From Algoriphagus halophilus (lineage in GTDB: Bacteria; Bacteroidota; Bacteroidia; Cytophagales; Cyclobacteriaceae), in the NCBI RefSeq assembly GCF_900129785.1, contig NZ_FSRC01000003.1, positions 124,001-188,000 of the forward strand: a stretch of DNA of 64,000 nt, written 5' to 3'. Made by a program: the position numbers and the translations under genes. This document shows positions 52,325 to 59,729 of this stretch, one piece after another. Each line of letters opens with the position of its first letter. Within the stretch, counting starts at the first letter, position 1. A model generated the notes under the pieces. It made no database searches and was not told the DNA's origin. It saw only the letters and a list, made by a program, of their open reading frames with translations.

Positions 52325-53158
52325 TTATTCTTTGGTTGTTTCAATAACTCCACGGAAATAACCGAGGGATTCGGCAATTCCCATAAATGGATTATCCATA
52401 TTCCGCTCATGTTCCAAACTGCATACTCCGGTGTAACCCACTTTTCTGATCATCCTCACCATGGAAGGAAAATCTATGATACCTCGGCCTACTTCTAGTG
52501 AATAACCCTGTTTTGATGGTCCTGTCACGTCCTTAATGTGCATGTCAAACACGCGGCTGTGATATTTTTCCATATCCGCAACCGGGTCTTTACCATTTCT
52601 CGTGTCATGTCCAATGTCCAGGCACATTCCAATTCTCGGATCGAGATCTTTGGTATGGTTCCAGACATCGTCGGCATCCTGATAAATATTGATATCTGGC
52701 CCGTGCAAATGAATGGCAAATTTAAAATCATACTCCTTCACTTTTTTGTCTACATATGGAAGCAGTTCCACATTAGGAACACCCACGATCAGCTTTACCC
52801 CAACTCGTTTTGCATACTCAAATGCCTTATCTATTTGCTCTTCTGATTTCATATAGATAGGACCGACAGCATATCCTGTGACGTCGTGTGCTTTTAGTTT
52901 TTCATGAAAAGCTGCAATTTCAGCATCAGTGCTAGTCATCGGCAAATGAAAATCTTTGATGCATAGGTAATGTACATCCAATGCTTTCAATGTTTCCAGT
53001 GTCTTGTCGAGGTCAAATCTCACGAAGGTAAAGCCCGCAATTCCTACTTTAAATGTTTCACCAGTTTCTGGCGGAAGCTGTGGTCCTGGTCTGTTTTCCT
53101 GCGCATTGCAAACCATCAGGGAGATTGAAAACAAAAGAGTTAATAAGGATAATTTCAT
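52325..53158 (-). CDS. Secreted sugar phosphate isomerase/epimerase-like TIM-barrel protein
   Basis: The 277-residue protein has a signal peptide ending VCNAQ, so it acts outside the cytoplasm. The TIM-barrel metal-site pattern is present: HLHGPDINIY, MCLDIGHDTRNG, DMHIKDVTG and GVCSLEHERN, as in AP-endonuclease-2-like sugar epimerases. It is exported, unlike the cytoplasmic homologue at 20951. It may process a sugar or polyol in the periplasm. It is followed by its own terminator and preceded by a C10 tract 165 bases upstream. Confidence 0.9.
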   Translation of the reverse strand: MKLSLLTLLFSISLMVCNAQENRPGPQLPPETGETFKVGIAGFTFVRFDLDKTLETLKALDVHYLCIKDFHLPMTSTDAEIAAFHEKLKAHDVTGYAVGPIYMKSEEQIDKAFEYAKRVGVKLIVGVPNVELLPYVDKKVKEYDFKFAIHLHGPDINIYQDADDVWNHTKDLDPRIGMCLDIGHDTRNGKDPVADMEKYHSRVFDMHIKDVTGPSKQGYSLEVGRGIIDFPSMVRMIRKVGYTGVCSLEHERNMDNPFMGIAESLGYFRGVIETTKE

Positions 53159-53322
53159 AGTGTTATTTTAGGAGTTATAATGAGCCAATTTAACAAATGC
53201 AAAGCAAAGAGGGCGCTTGAGTTTTACCAATACTACGGAATCGTTTGCTTTGATTAGAAAGGGTACGTATAAGGTATTTTAGATTAAAAATGTGGAAAGC
53301 CAGAAAATTAATCCCCCCCCCC

Positions 53323-53332
53323 TGTGGCAAGA
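53323..53332. repeat. Homopolymeric C10 tract
   Basis: Ten consecutive C residues on the plus strand (G10 on the minus strand) lie between the divergent isomerase-like gene and the lipoprotein leader at 53467. Such tracts are prone to slippage. Otherwise the 308-base gap holds no gene; a small hairpin, ATGTAT/ATACAT, lies at 53417-53433. Confidence 0.6.
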
Positions 53333-53466
53333 AATATCTAACTACAAACTGACAGGGAAGAGATTCATGAATTTAATCTAGTATCTTGAGTCGTTAATTT
53401 TTTTATATATTATAATATGTATTTCAGATACATAATAAATCTATTCTTAACAAAATTTTTAAAAAT

Positions 53467-53595
53467 ATGAAAAAGCTCCTAGTACCTTTTTTCGCCATAT
53501 TATTCCTGACATCCTGTGGAATAGATAGCATGACAGATGTGCAGCCCGAACAGGAAATCTCCTCTGCAGACCTTCTCAGTGACGGGGATGCCTAA
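53467..53595 (+). CDS. Short lipoprotein leader (42 codons) in frame with the next gene
   Basis: The ATG at 53467 opens MKKLLVPFFAILFLTSCGID, a standard lipoprotein signal with lipobox FLTSC, continues with an acidic tail and ends ...SDGDA at a TAA (53593-53595). Six codons later, in the same frame, the ATG at 53614 begins the next open frame. The simplest reading is one gene split by a single in-frame stop. If the TAA were sense, the two would make a ~406-residue lipoprotein. Composition changes from AT-rich here to GC-rich after the stop. Confidence 0.7.
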   Translation: MKKLLVPFFAILFLTSCGIDSMTDVQPEQEISSADLLSDGDA

Positions 53596-53613
53596 GATAT
53601 TTTAAACACACAA

Positions 53614-54687
53614 ATGCGGATAGGACCCGGTCTTGAAATAGCCAAGACAGTGGCAGCCATCTACGACCGGACGGTGAGTTGGGAGCTGAACAAGACCGTG
53701 AGCCAGGGCAGTCACACCGGCGCCCCCGGTGACCAGTTTCTCTCCAACTGGACAGTAACGGCCACCAAAATCACTGTCGAGGACAACTTCCAGGTCTCCG
53801 GCCTCATCACGGTCACCAACCCGAACGATTTCGATGTGCCTTTCACCCTTTCCGACGTATTGAATGATGGCACTGCAGCCATAATCGTATGCCCCGGGAC
53901 TAATGACAACACTGGTACGGTGTCTGCCGGTGGCTCCGTCTCCTGCGCCTACTCGGCCTCGCCGTTGGACGCTAGCGCCACGGAGAACTCAGCCACCGTG
54001 ACCTCGGACGTCGGTGGAAACTCCACGACAGAGGGCTTCACCTGGTCGGTGAACGTCATCGGTGACGACGAGGTCACATTGAGCGATCCAAGGGTTAACT
54101 ACTCTGAGTTGATCTCCGAGACTACGGTCAAGGTCTTCCCGGAAACCTTCACCTGCCCGGACGACCAGAGCCTGTACGTCGACGGAGTTTACACCGAGAA
54201 TTATATCAACTCCGCATACCTTGATGGGGCCAACACTGACCTTGAGGCCTCCGCGGAAGTAAGCATCCGCTGCGAGTTGCCGCCGAGCAATGAGTGTGCG
54301 CTGACCCAGGGATACTGGAAGACGCACTCCGAGTTCGGTCCTGCCCCTTATGATGATACCTGGGCCCTGTTACCGAGCGGTGCGAGCACAGTGTTCTTCC
54401 TCAGTGGTCAGACTTGGTATGAGGCATTCAACACGCCGCCCTCTGGGAATGTTTATTACCAATTCGCTCACCAGTTCATGGCGACTTCGCTGAACATACT
54501 TGGCGGTGCTGATCAGTCGGCGGTCTCAGCAGAATACAACACTGCGATTTCGCTGTTCAACACCTACACACCTGCGCAGGTCGCAGCATTACCCAAGAGC
54601 AGTCCAATCCGTACCCAGATGCTCGAAATAGCCTTGACGTTCGACAATTATAACAAAGGCATAATCGGCACGGGAAACTGTTACTGA
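53614..54687 (+). CDS. GC-rich secreted-type protein with a TQGYWKTH motif, probably 3' part of a split gene
   Basis: The 357-residue frame lacks its own signal peptide. It contains beta-rich, immunoglobulin-like segments (SNWTVTATKITVEDNFQ, CPGTNDNTGTVSAGGS) and a C-terminal region with CALTQGYWKTHSEFGPAPYD, a motif I recall from secreted proteins of acidobacteria, actinobacteria and others. Base composition is far richer in G and C than the rest of the window, indicating horizontal transfer. It is in frame with the lipoprotein leader at 53467, separated by one TAA. Two hairpin terminators follow. Whether it is translated is uncertain. Confidence 0.8.
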   Translation: MRIGPGLEIAKTVAAIYDRTVSWELNKTVSQGSHTGAPGDQFLSNWTVTATKITVEDNFQVSGLITVTNPNDFDVPFTLSDVLNDGTAAIIVCPGTNDNTGTVSAGGSVSCAYSASPLDASATENSATVTSDVGGNSTTEGFTWSVNVIGDDEVTLSDPRVNYSELISETTVKVFPETFTCPDDQSLYVDGVYTENYINSAYLDGANTDLEASAEVSIRCELPPSNECALTQGYWKTHSEFGPAPYDDTWALLPSGASTVFFLSGQTWYEAFNTPPSGNVYYQFAHQFMATSLNILGGADQSAVSAEYNTAISLFNTYTPAQVAALPKSSPIRTQMLEIALTFDNYNKGIIGTGNCY

Positions 54688-54723
54688 TGAAGTATGGAGC
54701 TTCGTGATGATAGGTGAAATATG

Positions 54724-54755
54724 AATTGGGGGGCGCAAAGGCGCACCCAATTTTT
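54724..54755 (+). terminator. First terminator after the GC-rich gene
   Basis: AATTGGG and CCCAATT with an inner GCGC/GCGC pair form a hairpin with loop AAAG, followed by TTT. It lies about 40 bases past the stop codon. Confidence 0.75.
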
Positions 54756-54823
54756 GTGGGTATCACAGAAGCGTGTAGGTGCCGTCGGACCAGAAAATCC
54801 GGTCTTAGGTCGAGTTCGATTCG

Positions 54824-54846
54824 ATTGGCCAGTAGGCCGATTTTTT
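54824..54846 (+). terminator. Second hairpin with T-run
   Basis: ATTGGCC and GGCCGAT pair with one G-T wobble around AGTA and are followed by TTTTT. This second terminator follows the first by about 70 bases. Confidence 0.6.
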
Positions 54847-54961
54847 CGGAGAAGGAGGAATGATTGAGGTTGATTATTGCTGATAATAGGAATCTTTTTT
54901 AAAAAAAAATTAGGTTGTGGTTATTCCTTAATACTATACTGAGTAACACCCAATCCTAAAA

Positions 54962-55037
54962 ACCATTTGACTAAGCCCAGACGGGGGGATCTAACATCAC
55001 CCAGTGCTAAACCGATCTGACTACACTCAGACAGAGG
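54962..55037. repeat. Degenerate tandem repeat before the exported protein gene
   Basis: ACCATTTGACTAAGCCCAGA (54962 onward) and ACCGATCTGACTACACTCAG (55011 onward) are two degenerate copies of a ~45-50-base unit (CTGACTA..CCCAGA.AGGG core). A third copy lies behind the gene at 56897-56922. The rest of the 54847-55128 gap shows an A-run (54899-54909) but no gene. Confidence 0.5.
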
Positions 55038-55128
55038 AAAAAAGAGCAATTTCGACTTTTGATATCCGGCATTTTAATCCATAAGTTTAGGTAAGCAATA
55101 ACCCAAAACCTTTTCAGCTTTACGATCT

Positions 55129-56841
55129 ATGAAACGAAGAGAATTTGTCAAATATGGTTCGGTAGCTTTTTGTGCCGCTCCGATGTTAACTTCGATGGCT
55201 TTTCCCTCCAGCGCGAAAGATGAAAGCAAGCCTGAATGGCTGGAAAGATTAATCAAAGCCAATGACAATCAGCTTGATCGGCAACGTAGATACCGGGTTT
55301 CTGATAGTAAAAGTCCGGCTTACGGTGGCTTCCTAGACGGAGCAGAAATCCCCAATGCGCATTCTACGGTAGCATATATCCGTACGGCGGGTTGCGCTCT
55401 AGCGAGTTCTGAGAGCAGGTACTATCGTTCCGAAACCATAGCCAAAGAACTTGAAGAAGCAATAAACTACCTCCTGAAAATTCAGCATTCCGATGGTACC
55501 ATCGACCTACTTTCTACTAATTTTCATTCTACACCTGACACGGGTTTTATAGTCAAATGGCTGGTGCCAGTGTACATAATTGTCTTGAGGGAAGATGGTA
55601 ATAGATACTCCACTCAGTTGGAACTCCTAAAAACTTTTTTGCAAAGGGCTGGTGAATGCCTGATCGTTGGGGGTATTCATACGCCCAATCACCGCTGGGT
55701 AGTATCGGCGGCATTGACAAAGCTGAACGAGGTTTGGCCCAATCCGCGCTACGTAGCTCGAATCGACGAATGGCTGGGCGAGCATATCGACATGGATCCC
55801 GATGGACAGTACAACGAGAAAAGTACCCTTATCTATTCACCACTCACTGATCGAGTGCTTATTACCATCGCCAAGGGCGCAAAAAAGCCGGAACTGTACG
55901 AGTTTGTGCGTAGAAATCTGATGATGACAACGTACTATATCCATCCCAACGGTGAGATAGCCACTGATGCCTCTGGCAGACAGGATAAGGCCGCAGTTGG
56001 TACTATGGAGGGCTATTACTACCCCTACCGTTTTATGGCCTTAAAGGATCAGAATGGCATTTTTTCGGCAATCTGTAAAGAAATCGAGGCTACAGTTCTA
56101 GAGAAATCCGTCTCCCAATTATCTTATTTTCTGGAAGATATATCCCTATGGCGGGAATTACCCAAGCCCAATTCTTTGCCGACGAGCTACGCCAAAGCAT
56201 TTCCGTACTCGGGTCTGGTTCGCATCCGGAGAGGGAACTGGGATGCCACTGTTATTTCCCAAAATCCAACTTTCCTGACTTTTCATTCCGGTAATGCTGT
56301 GTTGCAGGGCATTCGCTTTTCAGCTTCCTTTTTTGGAAAAGGACAATTCCAAGGTGGCGAGATCCGGCAGGAAGGCAAGGATTACGTCATGGAACAGAAA
56401 CTTGCTGGGCCCTATTATCAACCCTACCCCAAAGACTCCATTGACCCAGGTGGCGATTGGGAAAAAATGCCCCAAAGTAATCGAGAACAAAGTGAAATAC
56501 AGTACCTCACCTCGAGGGCTCGAATTAGGGAAAGCAACGGCGGAGTGGAATGTGACATCGAAATCATGGGTACCGATAACGTTCCGGTTTCGATAGAACT
56601 TATTTTCCGAGAAGGAGGGGAATTCAAAAATGTGGTGATTTTAAATGCTGAAAATGACTCCTACCTCCTTAACACAGGCGAAGTAGGAACTTATACGCTA
56701 AAAGGCGACACGCTGACCTTTGGGCCTGGACTGGCAGAACACAAAGGTGTCCAACTACGCGGAGCCTTGCCTCGAATGTCCACACCTACGGTGTACCTGA
56801 CGGGTTTCACGCCTTTTAAGCATACGATTAGGTTTTCGTGA
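55129..56841 (+). CDS. Exported protein, possible (alpha/alpha)-toroid plus beta-sandwich enzyme
   Basis: The 570-residue protein has a twin-arginine-like leader (MKRREFVKYGSVAFCAAP). Residues ~30-330 look helical (LEEAINYLLKIQHSDGTID, YNEKSTLIYSPLTDRVLI), and ~370-570 are beta-rich (GLVRIRRGNWDATVIS, DNVPVSIELIFREGGE). This two-part layout resembles heparinase II/III-like and other polysaccharide lyases, but no catalytic signature was identified, so the activity is a guess. It is flanked by degenerate repeats on both sides. No operon partner is close. Confidence 0.85.
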   Translation: MKRREFVKYGSVAFCAAPMLTSMAFPSSAKDESKPEWLERLIKANDNQLDRQRRYRVSDSKSPAYGGFLDGAEIPNAHSTVAYIRTAGCALASSESRYYRSETIAKELEEAINYLLKIQHSDGTIDLLSTNFHSTPDTGFIVKWLVPVYIIVLREDGNRYSTQLELLKTFLQRAGECLIVGGIHTPNHRWVVSAALTKLNEVWPNPRYVARIDEWLGEHIDMDPDGQYNEKSTLIYSPLTDRVLITIAKGAKKPELYEFVRRNLMMTTYYIHPNGEIATDASGRQDKAAVGTMEGYYYPYRFMALKDQNGIFSAICKEIEATVLEKSVSQLSYFLEDISLWRELPKPNSLPTSYAKAFPYSGLVRIRRGNWDATVISQNPTFLTFHSGNAVLQGIRFSASFFGKGQFQGGEIRQEGKDYVMEQKLAGPYYQPYPKDSIDPGGDWEKMPQSNREQSEIQYLTSRARIRESNGGVECDIEIMGTDNVPVSIELIFREGGEFKNVVILNAENDSYLLNTGEVGTYTLKGDTLTFGPGLAEHKGVQLRGALPRMSTPTVYLTGFTPFKHTIRFS

Positions 56842-56879
56842 GTGGCTGGTCGGAATTACAAATCTCGGATAATATTAAA

Positions 56880-56922
56880 AAACTACGCTTAGATAGCGGA
56901 TCTGACTACACCCAGATAGGGA
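56880..56922. repeat. Repeat copy behind the exported protein gene
   Basis: AAACTACGCTTAGATA (56880-56895) nearly matches AAACTATGCTTAGATA at 49863-49878 and, more loosely, AAATTACGCTTAGACA at 58116-58131. The following GGATCTGACTACACCCAGAT (56898 onward) matches the units at 54962-55037. Confidence 0.5.
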
Positions 56923-56956
56923 TTGATGGTTTGAATCTTGCTACTCCTATTAATCT

Positions 56957-57364
56957 TCATAGTGGGATTTTCAAGCTTAAGGAAGGAAAATTAGGCAGAG
57001 GATGATCAAGAGGTATAGGTTGATACAGCGTGTGATTTTGAAGTGATAGTTTGGCTGCTAACCTTGCATTTTTGCCAGCACTTAAAAAAAGGGGTATGCT
57101 TGTAATTATTGCAATGGAACCCGTCCAGCCTAAAACTGAAAGAAACGTTTGGTTGCTTGAGCCATCATAATAATCATATTTTGTAGGTATAGCTCGTGCC
57201 GCTACTATAAACGCTGTACCAGTCCCAAGAAAAATCCAGCCTGCTGTGTATTGATGGTCACTTTTTTCCATTAAACTCACTTGTGGGTTTTCCAGTCTTT
57301 CTGATTGAGCTCTGGATTGGAAAATAATTCCAATGAGAAATAATGCTATGGCTATATTTTTCAT
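56957..57364 (-). CDS. Small membrane protein, paralogue of the adjacent gene
   Basis: The 135-residue protein has a signal peptide ending SRAQ and two predicted membrane helices (WIFLGTGTAFIVAARAI, GWTGSIAIITSIPLFLSA) followed by SAGKNARLAAKLSLQ and a C-terminus FPSLSLKIPL. The same layout and SSASNARKAGKLSLE, SLKFSVPL motifs occur in the upstream neighbour. Its start overlaps that gene's stop by four bases, so the two are translationally coupled. Function is unknown. Confidence 0.78.
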   Translation of the reverse strand: MKNIAIALFLIGIIFQSRAQSERLENPQVSLMEKSDHQYTAGWIFLGTGTAFIVAARAIPTKYDYYDGSSNQTFLSVLGWTGSIAIITSIPLFLSAGKNARLAAKLSLQNHTLYQPIPLDHPLPNFPSLSLKIPL

Positions 57365-57783
57365 CGTTTTGAGGAGTTAAGAGGAACAGAAAATTTTAAA
57401 GAGGGGTAAATCATCTGAGGGGTGACTTCCGAATTGATAACTCTTGTAGAACTTAATTCCAAACTCAATTTTCCAGCTTTTCGGGCATTTGAAGCGGAAC
57501 TGACTAAAATTGCTATTCCAATAACAGTAGATGCCGATCCTGCTAAAGCGAGAATACCACCTCCTCCAAAAGCTGGACTATCCCAACTAGTAGCAGTAGT
57601 AGCTAACAGTATGCCAAGAGCAGTCGCTCCTACACCTGCTCCCATCATGATTATAGCAGTCTTTTTCTGCCTTTCACTTTGCTGTATGTATTCTTCAATT
57701 AAAAACTTGGTGTCCTGGTTTTGAGCGATTAGCTCATAAAAAGCAGAAAAGAGGAGTGCGAAAATTAGAATAAGTTTTTTCAT
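57361..57783 (-). CDS. Small membrane protein, first gene of a coupled pair
   Basis: The 140-residue protein has a signal peptide (ending ELIAQ) and two predicted membrane helices (AIIMMGAGVGATALGILLA, ILALAGSASTVIGIAILVS), then SSASNARKAGKLSLE and SLKFSVPL. It is a paralogue of the downstream gene, with which it shares an ATGA overlap. No family was recognised. Such two-helix envelope proteins are common in Bacteroidota, with unknown roles. Confidence 0.78.
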   Translation of the reverse strand: MKKLILIFALLFSAFYELIAQNQDTKFLIEEYIQQSERQKKTAIIMMGAGVGATALGILLATTATSWDSPAFGGGGILALAGSASTVIGIAILVSSASNARKAGKLSLELSSTRVINSEVTPQMIYPSLKFSVPLNSSKR

Positions 57784-58215
57784 AAATAAGTCTTAATAGT
57801 TATACTTTACTATTTCGATTTCTAATACCTTATTAAAGTTCTTGATTATTGGTTTAAGTTGATACTGAAAAAATCCCAATGCGCTATACAATTTTGGCAA
57901 ATTTTACTAAGCTGATTTTACGCTAGTTGAGGTCGGAGAAAAGTGTGTGAAGTAATTCTTTTGATTCGAAGTTTTTTAATTTGGAATGTAAGAATTCCTG
58001 AGTTCAAATTTTAAGAATCTCTTTATGGCGCTCAGGAACTCAGAAATTACAGTTTGGATTTAGCTGGATAATTTGACTGCTAAATGGCATGGCATGAATA
58101 GTTGGGCGTAGATTTAAATTACGCTTAGACACATAATGATCTGTTTATAGTTCCAATTATTGTATTCCCTTACATAACCATTACTGGGTATATTCCTTCC
58201 AAATCGCTTATTTAT
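57784..58215. other. Intergenic region with inverted repeats, no gene seen
   Basis: No gene was recognised in 432 bases. TTCCTGAG (57995-58002) and CTCAGGAA (58031-58038) are inverted copies. AAATTACGCTTAGACA (58116-58131) belongs to the small repeat family also seen at 49863 and 56880. Confidence 0.4.
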
Positions 58216-59727
58216 TTAGGACAAAATTCCCTTTACTACTTCCCCTTCTACATCTGTCAGTCGGTATCTTCTGCCTAGATGCTTGAAGGTAAGTCGCTCG
58301 TGATCGATGCCGAATAGGTGTAGCATGGTGGCTTGTAGGTCGTGTACGCTTACTGGGTCTTTGACCACATTGTAGCCGAAGTCATCGGTCTCCCCATAGC
58401 TAAAACCGGGCTTTACGCCAGCTCCTGCCATCCATTTGGTAAAGCATCTGGGATGATGGTCGCGTCCATAATTATCCGGTGAGAGGGTGCCCTGAGAGTA
58501 CACGGTTCTACCGAATTCTCCACCCCAGACCACCAAGGTGTCTTCGAGCAAGCCTCGCTGTTTGAGGTCTTTGATCAAGGCAGCGGTGGCCTGATCTGTT
58601 TTTTGACACTGGTTTCTTATTCCATTCGGAAGGCTGCCATGATGATCCCAGCCCTGATGGTAGAGTTGCACGAATTTCACATCGTTCTCGATCAGCTTTC
58701 TGGCCATCAGACAGTTGGCGGCATAGGTGCCCGGATCACGGCTTTCTTCGCCATACATCTCGTAGACCCAGTTCGGTTCCTTGGACATATCAGTCACCTC
58801 GGGCACGGAAGTTTGCATGCGGAAAGCCATCTCATACTGTGCAATGCGGGCATTGATCTCCGGATCTCCATAGGTATCGAGCTGCACTTCATTGAGTGAT
58901 TTGAGGTAGTCGAGCATTTCCCGGCGGTCATTTCCATCATAGTTTTCAGGATTTCCCAGATACAGCACGGGGTCTTTTCCGGAGCGGAACTGAATCCCCT
59001 GATGCTGGGAAGGAAGGAAACCATTTCCCCAAAGCTTGGCATAAAGGGGTTGATCCCGCACGGCATCTTTGGAAATCATCACGATAAATGCGGGGAGGTT
59101 TTCATTATCCGAACCCAAGCCATAGCTCAGCCAGGAACCCATGGAAGGCCTACCGGGAAGTTGGTGCCCCGTCTGGAAAAAAGTAATGGCAGGATCATGA
59201 TTGATCTGGCTGGTCTGCAAGCTTTTGATAAAGCAAAGCTCATCGACCACCTCGGCCGTATGTGGCATCAGTTCACTCACCCAAGCCCGGCTTTCTCCGT
59301 ATTGCTTAAAATTAAAGGCGGAGGAAGTCATGGGAAAGGAACTTTGATCGGCACTCATGCCTGTTAGTCTCTGTCCGTCACGCACCGAATCGGGAAGCTC
59401 CTGCCCGTGTAGATCCCGGAGCTTTGGTTTGTAATCGTATAAATCCAGTTGCGAGGGTCCTCCGGCTTGAAAGAGATAAATCACCCGCTTGGCCTTGGGT
59501 ACAAAATGTGGTAAATGACCCAATCCCATGGAAGGATTTGTTGCTGCTGGAATAGGAGGAGTGTTTTGTCCGAAGATTTTCTCCATTCCCATCAGGGAAC
59601 CCAAAGCCATGGAGCCTATCCCCAAAGAAGTTTTAGTCAGAAATCTCCTTCTGTCCATCTTCTTTTCTATTTCCTGTAGATCTGCATTGCTCGATCTTAA
59701 AGGAGCGTCATGGTGGTGTAGACTCAT
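58216..59727 (-). CDS. DUF1501-family exported protein
   Basis: The 503-residue protein carries a twin-arginine-like leader (MDRRRFLTKTSLGIGSMALG) after a short N-terminal extension. The body matches DUF1501: IYLFQAGGPSQLDLYDYKP, FFQTGHQLPGRPSMGSWLSY, LVVWGGEFGRTVYSQG and GRDHHPRCFTKWMAGAGVK. The family is related to sulfatases and alkaline phosphatases by fold. It follows the PSD1-type gene after two bases, the classic pairing of these families in planctomycetes and some Bacteroidota, where the pair is thought to act on sugars or their derivatives. Its reaction is unknown. Confidence 0.95.
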   Translation of the reverse strand: MSLHHHDAPLRSSNADLQEIEKKMDRRRFLTKTSLGIGSMALGSLMGMEKIFGQNTPPIPAATNPSMGLGHLPHFVPKAKRVIYLFQAGGPSQLDLYDYKPKLRDLHGQELPDSVRDGQRLTGMSADQSSFPMTSSAFNFKQYGESRAWVSELMPHTAEVVDELCFIKSLQTSQINHDPAITFFQTGHQLPGRPSMGSWLSYGLGSDNENLPAFIVMISKDAVRDQPLYAKLWGNGFLPSQHQGIQFRSGKDPVLYLGNPENYDGNDRREMLDYLKSLNEVQLDTYGDPEINARIAQYEMAFRMQTSVPEVTDMSKEPNWVYEMYGEESRDPGTYAANCLMARKLIENDVKFVQLYHQGWDHHGSLPNGIRNQCQKTDQATAALIKDLKQRGLLEDTLVVWGGEFGRTVYSQGTLSPDNYGRDHHPRCFTKWMAGAGVKPGFSYGETDDFGYNVVKDPVSVHDLQATMLHLFGIDHERLTFKHLGRRYRLTDVEGEVVKGILS

Positions 59728-59729
59728 GG

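Noticed and set aside
53323..53332. C10 tract as a plain assembly artefact
   Set aside because: Possible, but it cannot be decided from one sequence, so it is retained as a lower-confidence observation.
53989..54327. Antisense open frame in the GC-rich gene
   Set aside because: It is a composition-driven shadow; the plus-strand frame has the recognisable secreted-protein motifs and terminators.
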